The notes beneath the pieces are model-generated. The model was not told where the DNA came from, searched no databases, and saw only the letters and a list, made by a program, of their open reading frames with translations. A DNA stretch of 64,000 nt. Origin: Verrucomicrobiia bacterium (GTDB taxonomy: Bacteria; Verrucomicrobiota; Verrucomicrobiia; Opitutales; Cerasicoccaceae). Below, piece after piece: positions 1 to 8,720 of this stretch. The stretch is from assembly GCA_030432235.1 (NCBI GenBank), contig JAUIHT010000001.1:186001-250000 (forward strand). The letters are read 5' to 3'. Position 1 is the first letter of the stretch, and the number at the start of each line of letters is the position of its first letter. The position numbers and the translations under genes were made by a program.

Positions 1-1455
1 CACGTAGAGGCGCAGGATTTCATCCAGCACCGGGTAGGGCGGCAGGGAATCCTCGTCCTTTTGGTCGGGGCGTAGCTCGGCTGAAGGCGCCTTGGTGATG
101 GTGCTCTCGGGGATGATTTCGCGCTCGCGGTTGATGTGCTTGGCCAGTGCGTAGACCTGCATCTTGGGCACGTCGGAGATGACGGCCAGGCCCCCGGCCA
201 TGTCCCCGTACAAGGTGCAATACCCGACCGCGACCTCGCTCTTGTTGCCGGTGGTCAGCAGGAGTGCGCCGAACTTGTTGGAGACGGCCATCAGGAGCAT
301 GCCTCGGGCGCGCGCCTGGATGTTTTCCTCCGCGACACCCGCATCGGTCCCCGCAAAAATATTTTCCAGGGTCAGCATGGTAGCGTCGACGATGCCGGCG
401 ATAGGGAGCGTCTCGTAGCGGATGCCGAGATTCTGTGCCAGGGCCGCGGCGTCGTCCTGGCTGTGCTGACTGGAAATGGACGAGGGCAGGCTGACCCCGA
501 TGACGTTCTCCGCGCCGAAAGCCTCCTTGGCCAGCGCGCCGACCACGGCGGAGTCGATCCCGCCGCTGAGCCCGATGAGGGCTTTGCGGAAGCCGCTCTT
601 GTAGGCGTAGTCTCGCAGACCCAGCACCAGAGCGTCGTGGACGTCCGCCAGGGGCTCCTGCTCGTAGGTGTCGTCGACGTGCACCTGGGCGTCGCCCAGG
701 TCGACCACGCGCAGCTCCTCGCGAAAGCCCGCCATGCCGCAGAGCAGGTTGCCGTCGGCCAGGACGACTTTGCTGTGGCCGTCGAAAATCAGCTCGTCGT
801 TGCCGCCGACGAGATTGCAGTAGGCGATAGGGCAGGCACAGCGTCCGGCGGCGTCTCCCAGCAGTTCCTCGCGAAACAGCTTTTTGCCAAAATGCCATGG
901 GCTGGCCGAGAGGTTCAAAATCAAATCGACGCCCTGTTCGCCGAGAAAGGTGACCGGGTCGATGTCGTAATGGTGGCGGGTGGGTACGGCGGGGTGATTC
1001 CACACGTCCTCGCAGATGGTCAGGCCGACGCGTTTGCCCTCCCAGCAGAAGATGGTGGGCTGCTCGGCGGGCTCGAAGTAGCGGTCCTCATCGAAGACAT
1101 CGTAGGTCGGCAGCAGGCATTTGCGTGCCATCGTCTTGATCTCGCCATCTTCGCACCAGGCTGCGGCATTGTAGGCGCGGCGACCGTTCTCGCTCCGGTT
1201 GGACTCCACCGTGCCCACGACCGCGGGCACAGGCCCGAACTCCGGCAGCAGATCGGCGAGGGCCTTTTCCACATCGTGAATGAAGCGGCTGCGAAAGAGC
1301 AAGTCGCGCGGTGGATAGCCCGCTACAGCCAGCTCCGGGAACAGCACGAGGTCCGCGCCCCCCTGAACGAGATCCCGATAGGCCTCTGCGATGAGTTGGC
1401 AGTTGCCACTCAGGTCACCCGCCGTGGTGTTGATTTGCGCCAGTCCTATTTTCAT
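1..1455 (-). CDS. nadE: Glutamine-dependent NAD+ synthetase (3' end outside window)
   Basis: This enzyme amidates nicotinic acid adenine dinucleotide to NAD+, taking ammonia from glutamine. The ATG at 1455 opens with [15 protein letters not shown], the usual start of the nitrilase-type glutaminase domain, whose Glu ([11 protein letters not shown]), Lys and Cys (GLTICEDVW) regions are all visible. The synthetase domain begins near residue 270 and holds the ATP-pyrophosphatase loop SGGIDSA near residue 295, followed by GNKSE. The 485 codons visible run off the left edge at a conserved C-terminal segment ([20 protein letters not shown]), so only some tens of residues are missing. A long open frame on the opposite strand is a shadow. 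Identification is secure. Confidence 0.96.
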   Translation of the reverse strand, partial: MKIGLAQINTTAGDLSGNCQLIAEAYRDLVQGGADLVLFPELAVAGYPPRDLLFRSRFIHDVEKALADLLPEFGPVPAVVGTVESNRSENGRRAYNAAAWCEDGEIKTMARKCLLPTYDVFDEDRYFEPAEQPTIFCWEGKRVGLTICEDVWNHPAVPTRHHYDIDPVTFLGEQGVDLILNLSASPWHFGKKLFREELLGDAAGRCACPIAYCNLVGGNDELIFDGHSKVVLADGNLLCGMAGFREELRVVDLGDAQVHVDDTYEQEPLADVHDALVLGLRDYAYKSGFRKALIGLSGGIDSAVVGALAKEAFGAENVIGVSLPSSISSQHSQDDAAALAQNLGIRYETLPIAGIVDATMLTLENIFAGTDAGVAEENIQARARGMLLMAVSNKFGALLLTTGNKSEVAVGYCTLYGDMAGGLAVISDVPKMQVYALAKHINREREIIPESTITKAPSAELRPDQKDEDSLPPYPVLDEILRLYV

Positions 1456-1499
1456 GCCGTTGCCTAACTGTAACGGTGAAAATCACCTCGGGGGCAAAG

Positions 1500-2063
1500 T
1501 TATTTTGATTCGGCCTGACGGCTTTCCCACTCCTGGCGCGAAATACTCATGAGGCGTTCTTCCACCCATTCCTCGTGTTTTTTAAAACCTTCCGGGATGA
1601 TCCGCACGAAGTGCATGCCTATTTTCTCCAGGACGCGGCGACTGGCGTGGTTCCAGGAGGCGTGGCAAGCCTCGATGTCGGACGCGCCGAGCTCAGTGAA
1701 GCCAAACGTCATGAGGCGTGCGGCTGCCTCCGTCATGTAGCCTTTGCCCTGTTGCTCGGGATGGGTCCAGAAGCCGAGATTCCAGACCGGCCCGTCGCCG
1801 TTGCGGCGGATGCCGATGCGCCCAATGTAGTCGCCGTTCGGAAGCACAATAGTAAAGGTGTAGGCGCTGCCGTTTTCCCAGGCAGCAATGGCGTTCTCGT
1901 GATGTACGAGCAGTTCGTCTTCGGTCTCGGGCGGGTTCCAGAGCATGCCGTCGTTGAAGCCCGGATAACGTGAGGCCGAGAAGATGTGCGGGATATCCTC
2001 TCTGTCGACGTGTCGCAGGCGGCAGCGCTCCGTCTCCAGCGTCAAAGTGCGCGGAAATTTCAT
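1500..2063 (-). CDS. GNAT acetyltransferase of the RimJ/RimL type
   Basis: The 187-residue protein has the layout of RimJ/RimL-like N-acetyltransferases. It opens with LETERCRLRHVDREDIPHIF, then has the acetyl-CoA binding segment FWTHPEQQGKGYMTEAAARL near residues 98-117 (Q/R-x-x-G-x-G/A class), and a late N-x-x-S-x-R element (NHASRRVLEKIG). Such enzymes acetylate protein N-termini or small amines; the substrate here is unknown. Its ATG overlaps the stop of the upstream squalene fusion gene by an ATGA, which suggests translational coupling and a shared transcript. There is no evident functional link between the two. Confidence 0.88.
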   Translation of the reverse strand: MKFPRTLTLETERCRLRHVDREDIPHIFSASRYPGFNDGMLWNPPETEDELLVHHENAIAAWENGSAYTFTIVLPNGDYIGRIGIRRNGDGPVWNLGFWTHPEQQGKGYMTEAAARLMTFGFTELGASDIEACHASWNHASRRVLEKIGMHFVRIIPEGFKKHEEWVEERLMSISRQEWESRQAESK

Positions 2064-4279
2064 CGCTGGGCAGCGGTGCGTTTATCCAAAATGACGGCAA
2101 GGCGTTGACCGCTGAGGGCGGCGCCTTCCAGCGTGGCGGGGAGTCCGGTGGCGGTCCAATCGCCGCAGAGCAGGAAGTTTTCCCACGGCGTCTCGTCGGC
2201 AGCGGGACGAAGCGGCTCGGTGCTCGGGTGGGCGGCAAAGGTGGCGTCGCGGCTTTTGTAAACCAGGTTGCGCACGATCTTCATGCCCTCGGCGGCGGGG
2301 AAGAAACGGCACAGTTCGGCTTGCAGCTTCTCCACAATTTCGGCGCTTTTGAGTTCCATCCAGTCCCCGGCCGCGCTGACGATGACGGCGTAGAGGCAAT
2401 GCCCGTCGTGTTCCGGAGGCAGGGTCTCGGAACGGTCGAAAACCCAGTGGATGGACGAGTCCAGCAGGCCCACGAAGGCGGCTTCCCTGCCGTCGAAGAG
2501 CTTGGTGTCGCACAGCAGGTGAATACTCAGGATGGATGCCGAGGGGATTTTTCCGACCTTCTCGCGCAGCCCCGAGCCCTCCGGCAGCAGGCCGCGCAAG
2601 GCCGTCCAGGGCAGGGCGGAGACGTACAGGTCGGCTTCCACGGGGCCGGCCTTGGTGGAAAAAGACTTCAAGGTTTTGCCCTCTGCTTCGATACCGGCGA
2701 CCTGCGCGTTGCAGACCAGATCGCCGCCGATGGCCTTTAAATACAGCTGTGCCTCGGGCAGGAAAAGCTCCGTCAGGCCGACTTTGCTGAGGATGATCTT
2801 GGCGTCCTCAGCCGTGCCAAAAAGCGAGCGCTTGAGCGTTTCATAGAGGAGCTGTGCGCTGGCGGTGGCAAGGGTTTCGTTGAGCGCGGCCACGCAGAAA
2901 GGCTCCCAGAGAGCGCGCATGGTGCCGTCGCTCTGGCCGTGGCGGCGCAGCCAGTCCCCGGCGGTTTCGTCGGGACGTGGTTTGGCGCCGACGCGCAGCA
3001 CGGTGCCGAAGCGCATGATGTCGAAGCGGTCGCGCGGGGAGAGCTCGCCGAAGCGCATCAGGCCGGCCAGCAGGTGCAGCGGCGCGGGCAGGTCGGCGGC
3101 CTGGAGCACGGACCAGCGTCCGCCGGGGCTGACGTAGGGCACGGTCAGCCCTTCCTGGGTCTCCAGCTTGTGCTCGATGCCGAGATGGCGCGCGAAGGAT
3201 AAGAACTCCTTGTAGCAGCCCATGACGATGTGCTGGCCGTTGTCGAGGGTCAGGCCGGTGGCAGCGTCTTTCAGGCTGTGGGCGCGCCCGCCGGGGTTGG
3301 CCCGGGCCTCGTAGACGGTGGGTGTGAAGCCCTCGCGGGCCAGGTCGATTGCGGCGCTGAGACCGGCCACGCCTCCGCCCCAGACGGCCACGGTGCCGGG
3401 CAGGTGCTTGGGGGCGAGAGGCTTTTTCAAACCGCGCATGGTGCGCCAGAGCAGCCGGAACTTGCGCGTCTTGGACAGGCGCACGCGCTGGGTGGTCAGC
3501 CGGAAGCCGCCGTCGGCAATTTTCTCCAAAATGTCCTCGTAAAAGGCCGCCATGATGAGAGCGGCTTTGAGGTTTTGCCGTTCACTCTCCGGCAGGAGAC
3601 GGCGGGCCTGGTTGAAGAAATGCTTGGCGCGGAAATATTGCAGGCGAAAGAGTCGGCGGCAGTTTTCGTTGTCCGCGGGTGCGGCGAGGTCGTCGTTGGC
3701 CACGCCGAAGGCCGCTAGCTCGTCCTGCGGCAGGTAGACGCGGCCCATCTCGTGGTAGTCCTCGACCACATCGCGCAGGATGTTGGTGAACTGCAGGGCG
3801 TAGCCGAGGGCCTCCGCGTAGGCGTCGATGCGCGGATGGGTGCAGCCGAAGATGCGTACGCAGCACAGCCCGACGGCCGAGGCCACGCCGTAGCAGTACT
3901 TCTGCAAGTCCCGGAAGCCGGCGAAGGTGCGGAACCCGATGTCCATGGCGCAGCCGTCGATGATGGCCAGCAGGTGCGCCTGCTCCACGCCGAACCGTTG
4001 GATAACCGGGGCCAGGGCGGCGGCGCGTCCGGGGGCTTCGCCGCGATAGCAGGCCGCGAGGTCGTCACGCCAGCCCTGCAGCTCGGCTTCTCGCTCGGCA
4101 TCGGTGGCGCCGGGCTCGTCCGCGACATCGTCGACGGTGCGGCAGAAGTCGTAAAACGCGCCCATGGCCGCCTTGCGCTCCGGATCGAGGGAGAGGAAGG
4201 AGAAAGCCAGGTTGCTCTGCTTGCGCGCACTCAGGGCGGCGGCGTCGGCAGGGGCGGGCGCTGTGGAAGGGGCGGACAC
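2060..4279 (-). CDS. Fused presqualene diphosphate synthase / hydroxysqualene dehydroxylase (HpnD-HpnE)
   Basis: One reading frame joins two steps of bacterial squalene synthesis. Residues ~15-290 are a squalene/phytoene synthase domain with both Asp-rich motifs, FCRTVDDVADE and TNILRDVVEDYHEMGRVYLP, best matching HpnD. Residues ~300-739 are an FAD-dependent amine-oxidase-like domain opening with the dinucleotide motif VWGGGVAGLSAAIDLAREG and continuing like HpnE (NGQHIVMGCYKEF). HpnD and HpnE are normally separate genes; no HpnC is visible here. I start at GTG 4279. A longer TTG start at 4333 would add 18 residues read entirely from one arm of a dispersed inverted repeat and is probably not native. 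The product could instead be a CrtB-like plus desaturase fusion, but the HpnE resemblance argues for squalene. Confidence 0.88.
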   Translation of the reverse strand: MSAPSTAPAPADAAALSARKQSNLAFSFLSLDPERKAAMGAFYDFCRTVDDVADEPGATDAEREAELQGWRDDLAACYRGEAPGRAAALAPVIQRFGVEQAHLLAIIDGCAMDIGFRTFAGFRDLQKYCYGVASAVGLCCVRIFGCTHPRIDAYAEALGYALQFTNILRDVVEDYHEMGRVYLPQDELAAFGVANDDLAAPADNENCRRLFRLQYFRAKHFFNQARRLLPESERQNLKAALIMAAFYEDILEKIADGGFRLTTQRVRLSKTRKFRLLWRTMRGLKKPLAPKHLPGTVAVWGGGVAGLSAAIDLAREGFTPTVYEARANPGGRAHSLKDAATGLTLDNGQHIVMGCYKEFLSFARHLGIEHKLETQEGLTVPYVSPGGRWSVLQAADLPAPLHLLAGLMRFGELSPRDRFDIMRFGTVLRVGAKPRPDETAGDWLRRHGQSDGTMRALWEPFCVAALNETLATASAQLLYETLKRSLFGTAEDAKIILSKVGLTELFLPEAQLYLKAIGGDLVCNAQVAGIEAEGKTLKSFSTKAGPVEADLYVSALPWTALRGLLPEGSGLREKVGKIPSASILSIHLLCDTKLFDGREAAFVGLLDSSIHWVFDRSETLPPEHDGHCLYAVIVSAAGDWMELKSAEIVEKLQAELCRFFPAAEGMKIVRNLVYKSRDATFAAHPSTEPLRPAADETPWENFLLCGDWTATGLPATLEGAALSGQRLAVILDKRTAAQR

Positions 4280-4295
4280 GGAAATTTTTCTTTTG

Positions 4296-4404
4296 AACCA
4301 CAGATGAACACAGATGAACGCTGATTTGTTCAATCCTATACTTCTGCCATGTGCTTAGGATGAGTTCCTTGCGTATCGGTGTTAATCAGTGTGCATCAGT
4401 GGTT
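4296..4404. repeat. Inverted word repeat, AACCAC..GATG..ACAC..GAT family (copy 1)
   Basis: The left arm at 4296-4327 and right arm at 4375-4404 are imperfect inverted copies built from short words (AACCAC, GATG, ACAC, GAT). The unpaired middle is about 47 bases. The same family forms the inner palindrome at 57052-57133. The left arm lies between the fusion gene and its upstream region and creates a false N-terminal extension of that gene. Confidence 0.85.
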
Positions 4405-4464
4405 TAATTTCTCGAATAGAGAAATGGCTTGCTCGATCCACCTCTGCGGCTGTTCCCTAGTGCC

Positions 4465-4926
4465 ATGCCGAAAGTCGATTTAGAATTGGTCAAACTGGTC
4501 CTCACCCGCAATGAACTCGATGTGCGTCAGGTCGCGCAAATACTCGATGATATCCAGGTGGAGGTTGCCGCTCAAGTGGACGAGGAGAAGCCGCCGCCCG
4601 TCAAGAAGCAGTTCGTCATGATGGTCAGCGACCCCGAGGGCAAGCTCGAGGGCAAGGATTTCACCGGCTGGGTGCTGCAAATCCCGGAGGAGGACAGCCC
4701 CTATGTGGCGGAGGAACGCCTCTTCCGCGCCACTTACGAGCACAACGCGACCAAGAAGGGCTCCCGCCTGCCGGTCAAGACCATCGGTGAGGCCTGCGAA
4801 TTCATCACCGCCAAGCACTTCAAGGAGCAGAACGTCTGGGTCAAAACCAAAGAGCCCGTCCTCCTCGTCCGCACCTCAAACAAGGTTCCCACGGACAAGC
4901 TGGAGAAGATTAAGGACGAGTTTTAA
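4465..4926 (+). CDS. Conserved hypothetical cytoplasmic protein
   Basis: The protein is 153 residues from ATG 4465 (MPKVDLELVKLVLTRNELD); an upstream in-frame start at 4429 would add an unconvincing tail overlapping the repeat flank. It is charged and soluble, with no signal peptide or membrane segment. The N-terminal ~40 residues look helical (DVRQVAQILDDIQVEVAAQVDEE), and the rest looks like a mixed alpha/beta fold (QFVMMVSDPEGKLEGKDFTGWVLQI). I do not recognise a family. It is followed after 26 bases by a small membrane protein gene on the same strand. Confidence 0.75.
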   Translation: MPKVDLELVKLVLTRNELDVRQVAQILDDIQVEVAAQVDEEKPPPVKKQFVMMVSDPEGKLEGKDFTGWVLQIPEEDSPYVAEERLFRATYEHNATKKGSRLPVKTIGEACEFITAKHFKEQNVWVKTKEPVLLVRTSNKVPTDKLEKIKDEF

Positions 4927-4952
4927 GAGGTAATATCCGGGAGCCTGCCACT

Positions 4953-5246
4953 ATGCCAACTGAACTACTTGGTATCATTGTTCTGGTTTTGCAAATCGCA
5001 ATGGCCTTGCTCGCGCTGTATGTTCTCTACAAGTTCCGCGTGAAGTCCCGTGGCCGCGCCCGTCAGTTGATTACAGGTGGGGCGGTAGCAGGCATATTGT
5101 TGCCGATGATTTTTGGGGCGATGCAACCGCAGGGAGCAGTTGTATTGGCCTATTGCATTGTCGTGCTGTCGACTCTTGGCTATGTTTGCATTCTGCTGGG
5201 TCTCCTGCAATTCCTCAGGGATGTCGATGTGCCCGAAGTGGACTAG
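4953..5246 (+). CDS. Small inner-membrane protein
   Basis: The product has 97 residues with three hydrophobic helices: residues ~5-25 (LGIIVLVLQIAMALLALYVLY), ~40-57 and ~63-88. A basic loop (KFRVKSRGRARQ) sits between the first two, giving a positive-inside cue. The acidic tail is DVDVPEVD. No family is recognised. The end of the gene overlaps the start of the CPBP gene by 20 bases, so the two are probably translated together. Confidence 0.72.
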   Translation: MPTELLGIIVLVLQIAMALLALYVLYKFRVKSRGRARQLITGGAVAGILLPMIFGAMQPQGAVVLAYCIVVLSTLGYVCILLGLLQFLRDVDVPEVD

Positions 5247-5913
5247 CGGTTTTCAACAGCGCTTGGTTGGGGCCCGTTCGTCCATCCGGGCTGAATTTAT
5301 TGTCATTTTCATCGTATTGCCCGCGCTCTTTGCGTGGTGGGGTACCGAGCGTGCGTCATTCATCATCCCGGCCCTTTGGATTGTCACGTTGTACTGCTGG
5401 CGAGTGCTGAAGAAGGTTGCCGTGGCACCAACGCTAATCACGGAGCCGCAGGCCTGTCTAGTTCGTGTCCTACTGCGCTTCGCTATGCTTGGGGCCGTGC
5501 TCGGCGTCATCGTCTGGCAGGCCACGCCGCAACTATTGTTCAAGTTGCCCCGCGAGAATCCAGGCCTCTGGCTGCTCATCATGATTCTTTACCCGCTGCT
5601 GTCGGTCTTCCCGCAAGAGTATATCTATCGGGAATACTTTTTCGCGCGGTCCGTTACCGTGCTTCCTGCGAATCCCGTTATGCTTATTATTCTGAATGCG
5701 CTACTCTTTGCCATGGCGCATCTGATCTTTGGCAACTGGCAGGCGTTGGCCCTGACCTTCGCGGGCGGTCTCATGTTTGCCTTTACCTACCGGCGCAGCC
5801 AAAGCCTGCTGCTGACCTGCCTCGAACACAGCCTCTGGGGTTGCCTGATTTTTACCGTTGGCCTGGGCGAGTACTTCGTCGGAAGCACCGTAAAGCAATT
5901 GCTGGCGAACTAA
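5227..5913 (+). CDS. CPBP-family intramembrane protease-like protein
   Basis: This is a 228-residue polytopic membrane protein with the three CPBP/Abi signatures: motif 1 FPQEYIYREYFFAR (residues ~128-141), motif 2 FAMAHLIFGN, and motif 3 HSLWG near the C-terminus. The first glutamate of the canonical EExxxR is Gln here, a form I recall in other bacterial members. Family members are Rce1-like glutamic proteases or protease-fold proteins; the substrate is unknown. The ATG at 5227 is chosen because an AGGG lies 6 bases upstream; an ATG at 5221 and longer in-frame starts exist. It overlaps the upstream membrane-protein gene. Confidence 0.85.
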   Translation: MCPKWTSGFQQRLVGARSSIRAEFIVIFIVLPALFAWWGTERASFIIPALWIVTLYCWRVLKKVAVAPTLITEPQACLVRVLLRFAMLGAVLGVIVWQATPQLLFKLPRENPGLWLLIMILYPLLSVFPQEYIYREYFFARSVTVLPANPVMLIILNALLFAMAHLIFGNWQALALTFAGGLMFAFTYRRSQSLLLTCLEHSLWGCLIFTVGLGEYFVGSTVKQLLAN

Positions 5914-5950
5914 ACTTTGCATAAAATAGTAACTTTGTAATGCAGAGTTA
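5913..5950. promoter_or_regulatory. Palindromic operator in front of the radical SAM gene (ACTTTG-N5-CAAAG type)
   Basis: TAACTTTG-TAATG-CAGAGTTA at 5930-5950 is an inverted repeat with one mismatch and a 5-base spacer. A further half-site ACTTTGCATAA at 5914-5924 is identical to 11 bases of the operator at 17319-17329. Position and shape suggest a repressor site over the promoter of the gene at 5971. Confidence 0.6.
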
Positions 5951-5970
5951 GTGCTGGACGTGATATATAA

Positions 5971-7437
5971 ATGTGTCCAGCCTCTCTCGCCATGCGCCCG
6001 TTACGCATCAAGTTTATCCTGCCGTCGCTGACCGAAGCGGAGAGCCCCTTCTGGCGGCCTATCAAGTACTCGCTGTTCCCACCCTTGGGGCTGGCCACGC
6101 TGGCCGCCTACCTGAGTGCGGATGACGAGGCGGAGATTGTGGACCAGCATGTGCAAAAGCTTTCCCTCGACGACCGGCCGGACATCGTCGCGATACAGGT
6201 ATATATCACCAACGCCTACCGCGCGTACCGGATCGCCGACCATTACCGTGCGAAAGGTGTGTACGTTATCCTCGGGGGGCTGCACGTCACCTCGCTGCCG
6301 GAGGAGGCTGTCGCCCACGCGGATACTCTCGTGCTTGGGCCGGGCGAGGAGGCTTTTCCGGCCTTCCTTAAAGACTTCCGCCAAGGCGTTCCGAAGAAGC
6401 GTTACTTTGGGAAGACGCGTACGCTCATGGGCGTGCCGCCAATCCGCCGTGACCTCATCGACCGGCGGCGCTACCTCGTGCCCAACTCTATTGTGGTGAC
6501 GCGCGGCTGTCCGCACCATTGCGAGTTCTGCTACAAGGACGCGTTTTTCCAGGGCGGTAAGTCCTTCTACACGCAGACGGTCGACGATGCCCTTGCGGAA
6601 ATCAGCCGCCTGCCCGGGCGCCACCTGTACTTTCTCGACGACCACCTGCTCGGTCACAAGCGCTTCGCCCGCGATCTCTTCCACGGGATGCGGGGGATGG
6701 GCCGGGTTTTCCAGGGGGCGGCCACGGTGGATTCCATCCTGGAGGGTGACCTCATCGAGCGCGCCGCCGAGGCCGGCCTGCGCAGCATCTTTGTCGGCTT
6801 CGAGAGCCTGGACTCGAAAAACCTCCAACAGAGCAACAAGCGGCAAAACCTGGGCCGCGACTACGAGTGCGTCATCAGCCGCCTGCACGACCTCGGCATC
6901 ATGATCAACGGCAGCTTTGTCTTCGGCCTCGACGGCGACGGGCCCGACGTCTTCCGGCGCACCGTCGACTGGGCCGTCGATATGGGCATCACCACCTCTA
7001 CCTTTCACATCGCGACTCCGTATCCCGGCACCGCCTTTTACAAAAAAATGCAGGAGGCGGGTCGCCTCGTCACCGACAACTGGGACCTCTACGACACGCG
7101 TCACGTCGTTTATCAACCGGTGGGCCTGAACGCCGAGGAGTTAAAAGCGGGCTATGACTGGTCCTACCGGGAGTTCTACCGCTGGAGCGCCATCGTGCGC
7201 GGCAGCCTCTTCCACGGCTCGGCCAAGCACCAGCTCAAGCACTTCTTCTACACCAGCGGCTGGAAGAAATTCGAGCCCCTCTGGAACCTGGTCATTCAGC
7301 TTAAAAAGCTCAACCTCATGACGCCCCTGCTGGAAGGCGTGCTCTCCAAGGTCACACGTCAGCCGGTAGCGGATGAAAGTACTCTGGCTGATACGACCTC
7401 AGGGGTCACTCAACCTAGTTTGAAAAGTGTATCTTAA
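5971..7437 (+). CDS. B12-binding-domain radical SAM protein
   Basis: The 488-residue protein has the B12-binding/radical SAM architecture. The N-terminal half contains a Rossmann-like cobalamin domain (FPPLGLATLAAYLS near residue 37; VILGGLHVT). The radical SAM core follows with Cx3Cx2C at Cys180, Cys184 and Cys187 (RGCPHHCEFCYK) and later GFESLDSKNL. The canonical DxHxxG cobalamin loop is not obvious. Relatives methylate or rearrange lipids, porphyrins and peptides; this one cannot be assigned a substrate. It does not carry HpnP hallmarks I know, so a hopanoid role would be guesswork. ATG 5992 is an alternative start. The upstream palindrome suggests regulation together with the 17-18 kb regulator operon. 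Confidence 0.86.
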   Translation: MCPASLAMRPLRIKFILPSLTEAESPFWRPIKYSLFPPLGLATLAAYLSADDEAEIVDQHVQKLSLDDRPDIVAIQVYITNAYRAYRIADHYRAKGVYVILGGLHVTSLPEEAVAHADTLVLGPGEEAFPAFLKDFRQGVPKKRYFGKTRTLMGVPPIRRDLIDRRRYLVPNSIVVTRGCPHHCEFCYKDAFFQGGKSFYTQTVDDALAEISRLPGRHLYFLDDHLLGHKRFARDLFHGMRGMGRVFQGAATVDSILEGDLIERAAEAGLRSIFVGFESLDSKNLQQSNKRQNLGRDYECVISRLHDLGIMINGSFVFGLDGDGPDVFRRTVDWAVDMGITTSTFHIATPYPGTAFYKKMQEAGRLVTDNWDLYDTRHVVYQPVGLNAEELKAGYDWSYREFYRWSAIVRGSLFHGSAKHQLKHFFYTSGWKKFEPLWNLVIQLKKLNLMTPLLEGVLSKVTRQPVADESTLADTTSGVTQPSLKSVS

Positions 7438-7444
7438 AAATCCA

Positions 7445-8599
7445 CTAGGGGCTGTCGAAGATCAGCATGACGTAGGCGGCGAAGAGGATGAGGTGGACGG
7501 CGCCGGCGAGGATGTTCGTGCGTTGGCCGCCGAAGGTCGTTTCGGCCACGAGGAAGGTTGCGACCAATAAAACGATGTCGCGGGGGTTGAGCCCGAGCTC
7601 GATGAACTTGCCTGTGAACTCGCTGATGGCCAGCACGGCGGGCACGGTCAGCCCGATGGTGGCGAGGGCGGAGCCGAGAGCGATGTTGACCGTGCGCTGG
7701 AGCTGGTTGCCCATCGCGGCCTTGACCGCCGCCATGCCTTCGGGCGAGAGCACCAGGATGGCCACGAGGAAACCCGCCAGAGCCTCCGGCGCGCCCAGGG
7801 CGCTGATGCCGTAGTCGACCACCTTGGCCATCTTTTTCGACAGCAGCACGATGGGCAGCATGGTCAGCAGCAGGAAAGCGATGTGGAACCCCAGCGAGCG
7901 CACGACCAGCCCGGGGTGGTGGTGCGGGTCGTCGTCGTGTTGCTCGCCCTCGCGCAGGGGGGCTTTGAAAAACTGCTGGTGGCGCGTGGATTGCAGCCAG
8001 AGGAAAGTCCCGTAAAGCCCCACCGAGGCGATGATGAGAAACACCGCCATCGGGTCGGACGGCGCGCCGCCGGGGGCGCTCTCGGTGAAGCGCGGCAGCA
8101 CCAGGCAGAGCATCCCCAGGGCGATGATGACCGCCATGTAGGACCGCGCGCCGCGCAGGTTGTAGTCCTGCTCGTGGTGCCGCAGGCCGCCCAGCAGCAG
8201 GGTCAGCCCGAGCATGCCGTTGAGCACGATCATGACGACGGAGAACATCGTGTCGCGCGCCATGGTAGGGTTCTCGCCACCGGTCAGCATGACAGCCGAT
8301 ATCATCACCACCTCGATGCTGATGACCGCCAGCGTCAGGATGAGCGTCCCGAAGGGCTCGCCGAGCTTGATGGCCAGACACTCGGCATGCTTCACCACGC
8401 CAAAGCTCAGCCAGAGCATGACGGCAAACAGCCAGGCGAACAAACCTGCCGCCGCCGCGCCGCCACCGATGTTCTTCACCCAGGGGCCGCCCACAGTCAA
8501 AAAGATGCCCGTCGTCACCAGCCCCACCCACAGGGCCAGCTCGGAGCGCAGCAGGCCCTTGGCGGGTTTATCAGGTGCATTAGCAGAGTCGGCAGACAT
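7445..8599 (-). CDS. ChaA-like Ca2+(Na+)/H+ antiporter, CaCA superfamily
   Basis: The product has 384 residues with about ten to eleven membrane helices and the two inverted CaCA alpha-repeats. Repeat 1 is GEPFGTLILTLAVISIEVVM (residues ~80-99); repeat 2 is LSPEGMAAVKAAMGNQLQ followed by NIALGSALATIGLTVP. The Glu residues in the two repeats are the expected ion ligands. A His/Asp-rich cytoplasmic loop (HDDDPHHHPG) sits between the halves, as in ChaA-type exchangers. It exchanges cytosolic Ca2+ or Na+ for protons at the inner membrane. It is transcribed alone, convergent with the radical SAM gene. Confidence 0.9.
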   Translation of the reverse strand: MSADSANAPDKPAKGLLRSELALWVGLVTTGIFLTVGGPWVKNIGGGAAAAGLFAWLFAVMLWLSFGVVKHAECLAIKLGEPFGTLILTLAVISIEVVMISAVMLTGGENPTMARDTMFSVVMIVLNGMLGLTLLLGGLRHHEQDYNLRGARSYMAVIIALGMLCLVLPRFTESAPGGAPSDPMAVFLIIASVGLYGTFLWLQSTRHQQFFKAPLREGEQHDDDPHHHPGLVVRSLGFHIAFLLLTMLPIVLLSKKMAKVVDYGISALGAPEALAGFLVAILVLSPEGMAAVKAAMGNQLQRTVNIALGSALATIGLTVPAVLAISEFTGKFIELGLNPRDIVLLVATFLVAETTFGGQRTNILAGAVHLILFAAYVMLIFDSP

Positions 8600-8720
8600 G
8601 AACGCACCCTAGTCAGAACCATACCCCGCATGCCAGCCGGAAATGGCGGCGATATCTCAGGTATGTATAGCCTGCGCACTTGCCACAGCGGGTGGATTGT
8701 ATCAAAAAACCTGCGCCATA

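Noticed and set aside
136-1467. 443-codon open frame on the plus strand opposite nadE
   Set aside because: It has no recognisable domain, and the minus-strand frame is a clear NAD+ synthetase with all motifs. Long antisense frames are common in GC-rich genes.
5227-5913. CPBP protein inactive because the first Glu of EExxxR is Gln
   Set aside because: The PQEYIYRE form is familiar in other bacterial members and the His motifs are intact, so no conclusion about activity is safe.
5971-7437. Radical SAM protein as HpnP or HpnR hopanoid methylase
   Set aside because: The N-terminal region lacks the stretches I know from HpnP, and no hopanoid cyclase gene is near. Proximity to hpnDE is not enough.
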